The position numbers and the translations under genes are program-made. The notes under the pieces were generated by a model that was given only the letters and a program-made list of their open reading frames with translations, searched no databases and was not told where the DNA came from. Positions 48,026-59,879 of a stretch of 64,000 nt of DNA are shown here, one piece after another. The stretch's first letter is position 1; every line of letters begins with the position of its first letter. This DNA comes from Acanthosoma haemorrhoidale (lineage: Eukaryota > Arthropoda > Insecta > Hemiptera > Acanthosomatidae). The stretch is taken from contig OV884014.1 in the NCBI GenBank assembly GCA_930367205.1, positions 108,352,138 to 108,416,137 of the forward strand, written 5' to 3'.

Positions 48026-48859
48026 GGAATTTAACTGATACAATTATACAAATGGTCTGACGAGTCAATTGATACAATAAATAGAAATGGTTTATATTAT
48101 GAAGTTTATTCATTATTATCACGACTGGTCATAGCATAAACATCTGCTTATCAGTCTCGTGGTTATTCATTAGTAAATCAGCTTCACTAACTCTTAAACG
48201 TTGCTATTACAAGCCGAGAAGGTCCGATTGTAATGTAGTCGTGTAACTATTCGTGAAGCAGGGTCCTCGGAACGCATATGTACCTATTTAAAAGTTCCCT
48301 TAAAGGAACCTGTTCCAACGGACAAAAGTGATAACAAGGTCCTCAGTTGGTGGAACCGGATTGGCCCCGAAGGGGAGGTTGCAAATGTTATCTATACAGT
48401 TGGGACACTAAATGAGTGATATTTTGTAATGAACCGTTCACGAACTACTGAAACATGAGTGGTAGTTGTTGTATCGCAGATAGAGTTAATTAAATGCAAA
48501 GGATTGCTGTTGCCTGCCTAGCCATACCTGTTAATATTTACAATTGATGAACTGACACCACTTGTGTTGTTTTAAAGCGGTGGTTGGTGAGCGGGGCACT
48601 CGACCTAACCGAACGTGAAGACCCTTTCTAAGTTAGCGGGCGAGGAAAAGCGGACATTTAGGTCAGCCATCGAGAACGGCCAGGAAGCAGATCGAGTTAG
48701 TCACTGCTACTCATCACTCAGCTGATAAATATAGGAGGCACTGTCTGGTTAAGGTCTATTTTGATTACAGCTGTGGCATCTTCACCAATTGAATGCCTAA
48801 TATTGTTAATAAAATAGTACTTACGAATAAAGAATAACAATGGCAGCCTATTGTATAGT
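48026..48859. other. Non-coding stretch
   Basis: No gene or repeat is recognised. Bases 48570-48720 are somewhat GC-richer, but no usable open frame or splice-site pair is seen. Confidence 0.5.
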
Positions 48860-49210
48860 ATATCTTGGGGTTTAACAACACTCTCACCACATACAAACAG
48901 TATTCACACAACCGGAAAATACTTTTGTTATTCATCCGTAGAAATTACAAACTTAATACCCATTCTTATTATTCACAATTTGTTAGTAAAGCCCATTCTA
49001 ACATACGCTTTCTAACTTGGGGATTAGTTAGTCATATGAATATCAGCAAACTTGAAGGAATCAAAAATGTTTATAAATCAAGATACACTGCTATAGGTAA
49101 TTAGCAAAAAACTATTCAAAGCTGATTTAATGAGAATCCATTACTTCAAAATATTATTAACAAAGATAAATTATCTGAACATAAAAAAAATATATTTTGT
49201 AGAAATGTTT
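48860..49210 (+). pseudogene. Decayed Jockey-type reverse transcriptase fragment
   Basis: With one frameshift the plus strand reads LVKPILTYAF then LTWGLVSHMNISKLEGIKN, the RT thumb block comparable to LKPIWTYGIELWG with SNIKRIQSFQ in the copy at 10459-11150. Upstream residues (NRKILLLFIRRNYKLNTH) fit the preceding part of that domain after frame changes. The downstream reading decays through several stops. It is too divergent from the other copies to be the same family. Confidence 0.6.
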
Positions 49211-49990
49211 TCTATTACCAACTTAGTTTTTTTTCGTACTTATATATTTTCGTAAATGGTGTAATCCATGGGTAGTTCAATGAAGAGATTTTTCATAATG
49301 AAGAGCAATGATGTTATGTTTTATATCACATGTATTATGAAGTATAAATATTGTGAAAATAATTGATTTTGAAGGGATTATATATAATACATGCAGTGAC
49401 AATAGCATCGCATCTACCACTGACGATATAGTGGCAAGGTTGGCCGCCATAAACGGTGCTTGCTCACTCGCCGATCATGATTCACTCTGACTCACTCACT
49501 TCTTGATGTTGTCCATTTGTACTCTGTCTGTTGACGCAGATGAGCCTCATGTGGCTATCACCTGGCTGAAGCACCTAAGGCTCTTGTTTCTAGCTTGTTG
49601 GAATATTCCACGGCAACAAACATATTTACAACTGGGATTAAGTAATACCTCAACACCATAACATTATTATGAAATTATAACAATTTCATGGATCTTCATT
49701 TTATTTCTTAACTCTTTTCTGATTTAAACTTGCTTATATATATATATATAAAATGGTGTTTGCAGTTGGTTTAAACTAAGGTGTCGTGGGATTTAATACA
49801 TAACCATGTTTGATGAAATGTATTCAATTTCTGCAATTTATATAATCGTTAATATATAATGTTTTCAAAAGGTTTTTATAGAACAGGACCCAGGTTTTAT
49901 AATAACTAGTGCCTGTTTTTTAAAATATATTCAGAAAGCCTTTGAGCAGGAATTTGTAGAAAATGTTATTATTACATACAGTTGTATTGG
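49211..49990. other. AT-rich non-coding stretch
   Basis: A (TA)n microsatellite of about eight repeats lies at 49736-49751. No gene or element is recognised. Confidence 0.5.
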
Positions 49991-50163
49991 AATTATGTTT
50001 AACATTTCTTTTCCTTGGAACGCCACCGTTGTCTATAAAGGTAAAGAATTACAGTAGTTAGAGCTTGGTGGTGACCACAACACCTGCCTAATCATCAATC
50101 ATGATAGTATATTCCACTCAGTCCAACGAAACGCACCGACAATGAAACGAGGCAGGAAAGTTG
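49991..50163 (-). repeat. Inverted repeat arm 2 of a ~170-bp family
   Basis: Reverse complement of 47741-47910 (see that entry). The inner edge, aattatgttt, coincides with the inner edge of arm 1. The open frame across it on the minus strand is not recognised and is treated as incidental. Confidence 0.88.
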
Positions 50164-50474
50164 TTCTTCTTCCTTGGAACCAGAAAAGGTTTATGTTACA
50201 CTTCCTTATGTATGGAACATGAAGTAACTTTGAAGGGTAAGGTATCTGTACTAGATGAGCTAGACAAGACGGAGATGTGACGTGGGAAGGGAAGGTGTGT
50301 GGGCTCTGGCCACCCACTGCGGATCACCGTTAGGAAGTCAATGGCCAAGAATTTTCCGGGCTACGCAATACAGTGGTCATTGGTTCATTTACTCAACACA
50401 TAATAGGCCCACGGATTTTTGTTTCTGTAAACTTATACAAAAATTGGCAAGTGCTAAAGGGATGTGGGAAGGTC

Positions 50475-50639
50475 GATAAGAAAGGGAATCCTAAGGGACC
50501 ACTGTTATCGATCTCTCGGTGCATAAGATCCACGAAGCAGATTACTTGATATTTTCTGGCACTTGTGTTCCCGATTTTTCAACTAGAATTCAAGCTTCCC
50601 CGGCCCTAATTTTTTGATCAATTTCGGAAATACAAAAAC
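50475..50639 (+). repeat. Dispersed repeat family X, copy 2
   Basis: Matches 29286-29482 in the same orientation: gataagaaagggaatccta, atctctcggtgcata, gaagcagattacttgatatt and ttttcaactagaatt are nearly identical. The copy lacks about 30 bp present in copy 1. Ends at aaatacaaaaacg. Confidence 0.85.
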
Positions 50640-53460
50640 GAAATAGAAATGGGCGAGTGGTTGGGGGTGGCCCTTTCCCTTATACACCTGCGCCATCTAT
50701 TGGCGGTAGCAATAAACGGTAGGACTTTGTTTAGAGTGAAATTGGAAAGAAGTTTTGCTAAGGATTGTTTTCTGTTTCGTGTATTGTATCTATGAGATTG
50801 TAAATATTGAAAATAGAATTGGTTAAGTTAAGGATTTTCAATTATTATTATTATTTCTTCGTATATCATTAGTGCTTTGGGATGTAACATACATTGAACA
50901 TTGTATTGTTTAATGATATCCATCTTAAGTGCACCTTATGGTTTGCAATTAACCATTAGGGTACAACCTAATGCAATGTAATTTATATGTATGTTATCTA
51001 TGTAAGTAATACATTCCAAGTGTCGGTTTAGATTGGTGCATCATTTGAGATGGGTTATTGTATAAACTATTTTCAGTTTCTAAATGGTTCTTTTCTTTTG
51101 AAAATACAGTTACTCAACGTCGGCCGTAGAACAAGTATAGCTTACAATATCCTATTTGCACGAGCGAACTGTTTCCAGCCTCGCATTGCAAGGTTAGATT
51201 ATGTGGCGAATCTTGGCGAAAAAGAAGCGTTAATAGTTTTAAAGGTTAACCAAGCGGGAAAATGGATAATTTCCACGACGTTATTTTTCTTTTCTTTGGG
51301 GCTGTTACGTAAAGGTTTCGCTTTCCCTAATCATGGTGCTGTTGAACCGGCCTTGTAGGAGAGATAGCGAGTGGATCGTTGCAGCGCAATCGGGCATTTA
51401 TTTGTCCGCCGATAGGCCACGGCCCTTCATGGGAAAGCCGTGCTTGGGCGTGCCGCTGTTACGGAACACCGTCGGCAATAGATGTAGTCAGGTGTTTAAC
51501 TTATCCTTCTACATTTTAATATTCCCCTACAAATGTTTTGCTATAATTGAAAATCTAAACATTCACTCCTCTTACTTATAAAATACCACAGCAAATGTTG
51601 TGTTTATTTCCGCACACACACCGACGAAGATTTGTCTGGGTCTCGTCTTTCGCCAGCAATCTGCATTAATAATAACATAAGCAAATATTTTATACATTGT
51701 GTTTTTATACTATCAAGTAATGCCCGTTGACTGATGCGAATGTACTATATAAAGCATTTTTAATTTGCGTTATAAATTTTATTACAACTTGCTGTAGCCA
51801 TTGTAAAAACTTGACGATCCCATAAATATTGTTTCCATTATTGTTTATCAGAGATAAAATAACATTTTCACGATGTACTGGCTGTTTTATCGGCCTTGAA
51901 TGATATAGTATTATCTTAAAACTGTTTCATCCAAGGATAAACAAAAGCTTAGCTTTATAACATGTAACAATCCTCTGCTGTTCTTGCCTCTTTTACTGTT
52001 AGCATTGGAATTACTTGCTTGGAGATATTCTATGCTTTAAATGCACTTTATTTATAGCTAGTGATTGTAATGATGAAATCGTCATGAAAGCATAAGTTAA
52101 AAAATTAACTTGTGAGTGGTGTCCAGCTATAAATATAATATAAAGGACTGATGTTCCATTAGAAACATATTTATAATCATATTGTATTCCTTATAGCTTG
52201 CGGCACCTCTGCCAACATCCTAGCAAATGATTATATTATCCAAATAATATTTCTTGATGCTCAATCATGTATTCGATTAATGTTTTAGTGATAATTTTAT
52301 TAATTTTACCGCAGAAACCTCTGAGATTATATGTACCCGATGGGTACAATGTGTCCCCTTACTCTGCCTCTCTGTGCATCAGGTACATTGCGTATAGTCT
52401 TTATGACAGTTTCAGTCACAACGAGTTCATATTGTGAGGATGATCACTCGATTTAGAGCAACCGACTAGGCATTGGCTTCGAGTTGCCTAGATCTTGCCA
52501 GTAACATTTTCTTTTTGATTGCAAATTATTAATAATGAAAAATATTTTCTTTATTACCAAGTAATTAATTAATGACGTTTAAAAAGAAGATAGCTATATT
52601 TTGGAATGGAAATATGGACCTCCATCCCCCACCCATGTTCTGCCAGACGAAAAGGTGACTCACCATAACCACACCATACACAATAAAATAAATAAACGGC
52701 TGGAAACACACGAGTCCTTGTTATTGAGAAAAATAACGCACAAATGATGAATTGGCTCATATTCGCCGTAATTTTCATTATTCCACTGAGTCCTTCCGTC
52801 TGATGCTTGCATTCAGCGACACTAAGGCAGTCTTTTGTTTTTCCTCTTTTGTTTGGTTAACAGTTTTTGATTCATTTGGTTGATACGTATTTTAATATAA
52901 AACCATTTAAACAAGAACCCCCTGTAACGAACATGATACGTGAGGTCGTCATATGCAAATTGAGTCAGAGTACACACTATGGTTATGTAGCCATCTAAAT
53001 GTAGTACACGTTGGATACATACAAACAGAATATCTGCTCGATGACCCAACAAACAGTTCACGTAATATGCTCATTGTGTTCATAGGTTAATTGAACTGTG
53101 GAAATTTTCCAATTATCATTAACAGATTTCATATTCAACGTAGGTGCCACCGGGGTTCAAGTCATTTGCAATTCAACCGGTCAATTAAATCAAACTTTAT
53201 TCCTTTTGCCATTCGCAGATATTATGATGAGAATTATCTAATTGTCTAATTGGCTATTGTTACGTAGGAAATACAATTGTTCTGGCGTCAATGAAAATTT
53301 TTAACCGTCTTTTCATAATTGAATCATAAATTATTCGCCGACATTCAAAGAATCAATGGTTTTAATCGTAGTACTCGATGTGAGTCTAATAAGACAATAT
53401 CTCAGTTGTTCTTTTTTTCCTGTCTTCATACTTCTGTCGACCATCGAGAATCAGCTTCAG
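50640..53460. other. Long non-coding stretch
   Basis: Bases 51115-51490 are GC-richer and open on the plus strand (51050-51358 and 51333-51581), but the translations carry no known motif and no good splice-site pair bounds them. The remainder is AT-rich. Confidence 0.45.
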
Positions 53461-53553
53461 CCAATGGCCTGCCATTGGCCACGGACAAGTGGTCGCCGCC
53501 AGAAGTCATCCCGGATGTGGAGAATGCAGGAGATGGGAGATCCAAGAACTCAG
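53461..53553 (+). other. Candidate 93-nt exon, weakly supported
   Basis: A pyrimidine run (53410-53435) and a CAG (agaatcagcttcag, two possible AGs) precede 93 nt ending in CAG|GTGGGC. One frame reads NGLPLATDKWSPPEVIPDVE and continues NAGDGRSKNSG with no stop, and looks more protein-like than its flanks. The pyrimidine tract is about 25 nt from the AG, farther than usual, and the donor is only moderate. No family is recognised. Confidence 0.2.
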
Positions 53554-55205
53554 GTGGGCATGGTTGGTAGGTCCCTCTATTGGCGTCTCCTCACCAGCGT
53601 CATGAAGAGTACACGACCGCATTTAATTAATTCATTAATACCAACATTTCTTAGGATGATCCGTGTGGCATTGTACCATGGTGACGATTGCTTAATGGAT
53701 CAGGGACCACCATTGTTTGCCTCTGGCCAGGGCAAGATGAGAACCACCTGTTCGGCTAAAAATGACTGAATTGGGAATGTGGCCGGATTGTTCCCGGATT
53801 CATTATTTTTATATTTATTTACAATCGATTTGAAGTATAATAATGATTACACATTTACGAAAACAGTAGTAATACAAAATTAAAGAGTTACCAGAACACT
53901 TCCTTGATAGTAATTCTAGACCTCCGAGATTGCCTGTAACAAATAGCACGACACCTCTGTTGCCTGATAACTCAAACTTGTTCTTCATTTTCTGTTGACA
54001 GCCATGTTTGACCACTGTTTTATAACCGTTGATTGCTTCTTCAAGTGCTTTGATGGTACAATAGACGAGTTGTCCATAAGCTGCCTTACTTTTCCGAGAT
54101 GTTTAGGATAGTCAATGGTTGCATTTTATTACTGTATTAGTACAGTCAATTGCCATTCTATAAAGGAACACGCCCGTGATCCCAATGGCGGCGTACTGGC
54201 AAATCCCTGGCAATGTCTCTCAAGAATCAATATTAGCAGAAGGAATGAACTATGCAATGACAGACTGTTGAGTAAATATAAATAGTGAAGGCGTTGAAGC
54301 TGCTAGACTGTTCGTTATTTCTATCGACCTCGCTATTACTCGGCTATAAAAAGGTCTGCCTGTAACGTAGAACTATGCAGATAATGTTGGGACCTCATGT
54401 GTTCTTTGTAGTCACTATGGAAAATATTAAATCTAATGTGTTAGTAAAGTAAAGCAGATAAGTTATTTTAAAAAAAAACTTGTAAGCATCGAGTTGTATT
54501 GATCCGCCGTTATTCACCCTCCCATTTCTGAAACTCATTGGCTACTAAAGATACTACTTCCGTAGGGTGATGGGAAAACCCTTACACTGCTCTGTCATTC
54601 CTTACCATACATTGGCAGTATGCTGCCATCGGTTACCCAACAATATATATCGATGCATTATTAATATAAGACAAACAGCTGCACGGCCTTCCTCGACTGA
54701 CAGGCCCCCGAAGGCTGTGTCGATTGTGAACGAATTAGTAATGCCATCTAAGAGGAAGCCTCTGCGATGGAAGGAGGTCGGTGTGAATATTCATGCGCAT
54801 ATGCAGATGGTAAACGAATCGTTAATAAGTGTTTGTTAAGTTGGCCTTCCGTTTTGCATCGACGTTGGAGGCGACGTTGTCTAAGGAACCGATATGTTGT
54901 AGGGGGAGAGGTCTCTCAAGGGGGCTGGAGTACCTGGAGAATGACTTCCAGCAGTCCAGGCACATTAACTGGAAACTCAATAGAACTGCCAATAAGAAAA
55001 ACTATTCATTCACCCTGAGAGGTAAGGTTTGGTCGAGTGGTGGCCCGAGAGTGGGCACAGTTAAGCCACTATTTGCGGGTTCACTTCTTCATTTTGTCAT
55101 TGTCCCGGGTAAGACGAATCCTGTCAGTTTACGGGAGCCAACGCCCTGAGAAGGAGTAAATATTTCGCTCTTGAACGTTAAATTATCCATACCCCCCCCC
55201 CCCCC
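53554..55205. other. Non-coding stretch
   Basis: A TATA box, gctataaaaagg, occurs at 54343-54354 without a good initiator. Open frames at 54767-55149 (plus) cross a good donor, GAGAG|GTAAGG, at 55020/55021, but no convincing acceptor precedes it. A 14-base C run at 55192-55205 directly adjoins the Jockey fragment. Confidence 0.4.
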
Positions 55206-55345
55206 GCTTCCTCTTTCGCATGCGAGGGACATGTGGATCTGGGAGAACTCTGGGGTTTGTGTAAATATGGTATGAATGAGAACATTTATCTCAATTACCT
55301 ATTGCCTTATAATGCAGATTTTAATTTTAGCACAATAATAAAGAT
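55206..55345 (+). mobile_element. Jockey 3'UTR fragment
   Basis: Begins gcttcctctttcgcatgcgag, as at 10967-10990, and ends agcacaataataaag. About 30 bp present in the other copies (the gagcgagtgaatg segment) are missing. The 5' truncation point lies exactly at the end of the C homopolymer. Confidence 0.8.
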
Positions 55346-55567
55346 ATTTGAATAAATTGTCCAAAGGTGGAATGGCAACAAATTATAAAATGTCATACAA
55401 TCAAAGATGAATAATTTTTTTAACGAATATTCTTGAAACATATAATCTTCTCGGAACATATGTGAGGAAAGAATCTGAACCAGTGAATCACCACAGGAAG
55501 GGCCTCGAGTACGTTATCGACCATTGTTGTAATTATTACTGAAAAAAGACGCAGGATCAACTAAATA
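55346..55567. other. Non-coding spacer
   Basis: About 220 bp between two retroposon fragments with no recognisable content. Confidence 0.5.
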
Positions 55568-56460
55568 ATTTTTTTTTTTTTTAAAACCCCTTTATTTAAA
55601 CATTTTTACAAAGGAATGAACAATGAATGACATCTATGGCTCATCTTGCTGCATAGCACAACATGGATTGTAAGGAGGGTAGAATTACAAAACAATCGTT
55701 TTAAGGTTAAAAATTACATACGTCGACTGGGGCTCACCTTCGGTTTACAAAAATGGGAAACTTACAGCAACTAACAAAAACTTAAAAGACTACAGCGTTC
55801 CTGCCTCGATTGCGTTCTGCTCTCGATGGGGGAACGGAGCGGTGGTTATCGTGATAAATATCGGGTTCCTCATGTATTGGAACGAATCGAAGAATTTAAT
55901 ATGTCTACGTTGAATGAATTCATCCACCGCAGGAAGGTCTAAAAACCTCGTGAAGCTCACTGTTTCTATTGATCAATAAGTTTTACAATCTACAAATTTT
56001 CGATTTACAAATTTCTCCTCTTACTGCATATGCAGATGCATTCGAAGGAGGGTAGAATTACAATAACAATTTTCTATCTGAAGTTAAAATTACAAATCAC
56101 TGGGTACAGGACTAGGTGATGGAGCTCACCAAAGAATTAAATCATTTTTTTTTTATTTTAGTACCTCCTTTATTGATAAGTTTTACAATGAACATAAATT
56201 TTGATTTACAATTTTCTCCTCTTTCTGCGAGGCGCTGATGCATTCGAAGGAGGGCATACATATAATACCTTTCAGATTGAAGTTAAAAAGTCAACATATA
56301 TACAACACTAGGTGATGAGGCTCACCTTCAGTTGACAATTTGGGCAAAAACTAAAAAGTAAACCTAAAACTAGAACCTAAGACTAAAGCGTTCCTGCCGT
56401 GACAGCGTCTTGCCGTCGATGGGGGAACGGAGAAGAGGTTATCGTGCTAAACACCGGGAG
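55568..56460 (-). mobile_element. Cluster of three truncated LINE 3' ends, same orientation
   Basis: Three successive minus-strand 3' fragments related to copy A at 5191-5875: 55568-55968 (T-tail, 3'UTR and the end of the RT frame up to the DEFIQRR region, now with stops), 55969-56130 (3'UTR only) and about 56150-56460 (T-tail, 3'UTR and a few codons of the PAPFP region). They are diverged from each other, so they arose as separate insertions rather than by recent duplication. Confidence 0.83.
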
Positions 56461-56594
56461 GAATTAAATAACAAATGTTTGAGAAAATAATAATATAATG
56501 GCGAAAACCAAGTGTACCTTTATACTTTATGCTTGGTTGTAGGTCTTTCGTCAAATAATATGTCTGAACATATTACTCTTTTTTTACATCAGCG

Positions 56595-56672
56595 AAGACA
56601 AGAACTATTACAAGAGAAGACAAGAACTATTACAAGAGCAGACAAGAACTATTACAAGAGCAGACAAGAAAA
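56595..56672. repeat. Short tandem repeat, about 3.5 units of 22 bp
   Basis: Units of gaagacaagaactattacaa plus two further bases repeat three times with single-base changes, followed by a partial unit. Confidence 0.93.
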
Positions 56673-56977
56673 GAAGACTCCGGTGTGAAATAGGTAAGAA
56701 CCGCTGTGGAATCGCTTTCGTCAGAGATTATCCACAGCCGATGGACCCTGTTGTTGCTGCTTTATCTCCCAGGTTTCGCCACAGCTGTCTTAGTGGTTAT
56801 TCGTAGAAAACACACACAATAGTTGCTATTTAATGAATAATAGCCTGCTTATGCTAACATTTAAGAGGTTTCTTGTGTCCCTAGTGTCAATAGTCGTGAA
56901 GCAGGATACAAAACTATTAAATTGCACTGGTACGGCCTTGTAGATTGTAAATACCCCTATCTGTCTTGAGCCGCAAG
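56673..56977. other. Non-coding spacer
   Basis: No gene or repeat is recognised. A GTAAGAAC word at about 56691 follows aaatag but has no pyrimidine tract. Confidence 0.5.
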
Positions 56978-57655
56978 GCCTGTTATATAAACCATTTTAC
57001 GAAGAAGTTGAAGCATACTCGCACGAAGTCTTACCGGCTTACGCATTTATTGACTTCCCCCAATCTATCACTGCGTCTCAAGCTATTGATCTACAAGAGC
57101 ATACTCAGGCCTACTCTGCTGTATGGTGCACCGCTATTTCGTCATCTGACCTATACGACAGCTCGGCGACTCCAACAATTCCAAAACGGTATACTGATGA
57201 AAGCCAGGGGTACTTCGTTCGAGCTGCGGAGCAACAGTGAGCTTCACGAGATCTTTGAGCTGCCTACGGTGGAATAATTCATCCAACGTAGACATATCAA
57301 TTTTTTTGACTCCTTGCAATACCTGACAAAACCCGGTGTTTAACACGATAACCCCCGCTCCGTTCCCTCATCGATGGCAGGACGCTGTCGCGGCTGGAAC
57401 GCTTTAGTCTTAGGTTCTAGGTTTAGGTTTTAGTTTGTAAGTTTTTCTCCCACATTTTCAAACTGAAGGTGAGCTCCATCACCTAGCATTATATTAATTT
57501 CCTTGTATTTTTAACCACAGCCTGTATTGTTAAGTAACCCAACCTCCTTCAAATGCATCTGCGCATAGCAGAACGAGGTGAAAATTTGTCAATTATTTTG
57601 TTCATATTTTTACACATTGTATTAAAATTTAAAGGGGTTTAGAAAAAAAAAATAA
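56978..57655 (+). mobile_element. Jockey-like LINE copy B, 5'-truncated
   Basis: Plus-strand counterpart of copy A at 5191-5875 with very similar sequence. It reads NHFTKKLKHTRTKSYRLTHL, LLIYKSILRPTLLYGAPLF, LQQFQNGILMKARG and HEIFELPTVE. A stop replaces the Asp of DEFIQ, then FIQRRHINFFDSL follows in the same frame before a frameshift. The 3'UTR ends ttaaaatttaaaggggttt with an A-rich tail at about 57640-57662. The tail gives independent evidence for the 3' terminus shared with the 550-bp duplication. Inactive through truncation and stops. Confidence 0.88.
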
Positions 57656-57662
57656 TAAAAAA

Positions 57663-57869
57663 TAAACATCTGTTTACATCGCACAGGACTGGTTCATTAG
57701 TGGTTAGTGTGGTTAGCATCAGCTGTTGCCCTAATGACTCATCTTCGTACAACAAACAAATAGATATATTTAGTGATGACTGCGCTGTATGCCTGTGTGG
57801 AGGTCGGGGGAGAGGAAGAGATAAGATAACAATAGTCTGCTGTAGCTGCAGAGCGAGTTAGTTAGTGGG
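57663..57869. other. Non-coding spacer
   Basis: No recognised content. Composition becomes GC-richer toward 57790-57870. Confidence 0.45.
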
Positions 57870-58011
57870 GTCAGTGCGAGGCGGTTGTTGTCAAGCCTAC
57901 TTAGGTAGTGTAGTGTCTCACTAGATCTGTCGGTGTTGTTAGTGTTGTTGTTGCAGCGGAAGTAGCATCTGTCATTTGCAGTTGTATATCGCCTTCAAAG
58001 ATGACAAAGAG
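57870..58011 (+). other. Candidate first exon with initiator and start codon
   Basis: An initiator-like GTCAGTG sits at 57870-57876. After about 130 nt of leader-like sequence rich in gtt/tgt repeats, an ATG in good context (ttcaaagATGa) starts M-T-K and meets a donor, GAG|GTCAGT, at about 58011/58012. No TATA or downstream promoter element is visible. If real it would encode only the first four residues, with the rest beyond the window or in unrecognised exons. Confidence 0.22.
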
Positions 58012-59879
58012 GTCAGTGCTCTGATAACCACCATCTTCATTCTGGTGCTACATTTCCATTCATAGCTACCAACTCCTTCTATCTTATAATATCATTAGAT
58101 TTGTATATACTGTTTGTTTATTTAGTTGCTATATAGTGACAGGAATGTGTAACAATTTCATCTCAGAATCTCGTATACTTACAATTAATTATTTTGGATT
58201 ATTTCTACACAATACTTTTTTGTTTAAATATTTATAACTAAATCGTGTTTTTTATATAAAGGAAATAAATTCAGTAGCAATTAAAATACGACACTCAATT
58301 GCCGTATTAAGTAATTTTTTCAGAAAAAAATTGTAATTTGTTAAACCATTCCTAGTCAGTGAAAATCGTTTAAAAAATTGTAAGTAGTTAGGACATTAGA
58401 TATTAATACTTAACTTCTAAAAAATCGTTTTGAGTTTTCTTTAGGGCATATCGACTATAAGGGCCACTAGCGCTCGCATTTATTCGATCATTTTATTGTA
58501 TTTGATTTTAAAACAGTAATAACAACTATTATTATTGTTATTATATTACAGCGCATACAGAGCTTTATGTTACAAAACAATGCTATCAAAACGAACAACT
58601 ACGTGAAGCCTTAGTCACCTCTAATGAGTAGGCACTCCAGTAATAGCTTCTTGTCAGTCGAGAGTCGTTGACAGTTGGCCTACGGTTCATGTTTATGATA
58701 ACACTTATCTTTCTCCTCGCACAGGCTACCTTTCAATTGTAGCTCGGTGAAACAGAAACGACTTTAAAGACAGATAATGGGAATCTATATGAGGGGCTTT
58801 ACTTAATCCTAGTGATTAGCGAAATATAGAACTGAATTAATCATTGCCTTATCTTCTATTGCTCATGTCTCACTTACAGCAGTACTTATGCACTTGTCAC
58901 AATAGATTGGCAATCGATATTATTATTATTGTATTATCTTAAGGAAGTTATAATCATAAGAGGCTATCTTGCAGCTGGCGGTGATTAATAAACAAGAAGA
59001 GGTGATTAGACTAATATCTAGCTGTATGCATTAGCATGCAGTATGCATCTTTTAGCTCTTCATAACGACTTATAATCAGGGAACAAATTCTCAAGGCACT
59101 CAAAGCCTTCCTTTGTGGAACTTATTAGACTCGATATGTTCCAAAATTCCACCACCTTCTTGAATCGTAGCTGGTCGTATTCATACTTCTATGTTATGCT
59201 TCGCTTCTCGCTAATCGTTTATTCGAAGATGACATTAGACTTGACTATGGGCACAACGAAAAACTAGCCTGTCTTAAGTTAACATTGAGAATGGTACTAA
59301 TTGATAAGAAGATAGCATCTTTTAATAATTGACGTGACTAGCATTGAGTGACCTTGCTCCTGAATCGATAGTCACTACAATAATTAGAGCAGGCTGTGGC
59401 GTGTGTAACGAAAAAGCAAAACGGGGTAGGAGTTGAAGCAGATATACAATAGACAATATTGGCTGGAAGTCGGCCTCCAGTCAAACAGACCGAAGGGGTG
59501 TACATAAGCCATATATTATTTTTCTTCAAATGACAATAACATTTTATTGCCACTTTGATAAATAAATTTTCCTTGCTAACATTGTATATTGATAATTACT
59601 TAACTTGTAACTTGTTGGGATTAGTTTTGAATTTCTTTTAGCCTCGAGGATTTCACCATGGCCTCAACCTTGGGCAATAGAATATGTTTGAGAGCGTTAA
59701 ACGTTTTATGGGCTCTGAGCAGTGACATCACAACGATTTTTTCTACTTTTCGTTTCTACATTACAAGCAAAACCAAAATCCCTGACGTTTGTTGTACGTA
59801 GGTAGCTTAAGCATTCCAGGTCTATACAATAAATTTCTTCTTTGAAAATAGAGACATTGTAATTTGGTTAAAGGAAACA
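58012..59879. other. AT-rich non-coding stretch
   Basis: A run of att/tta microsatellite lies at 58525-58552, followed by an acceptor-like attacag without a matching donor. No gene is recognised. Confidence 0.5.
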
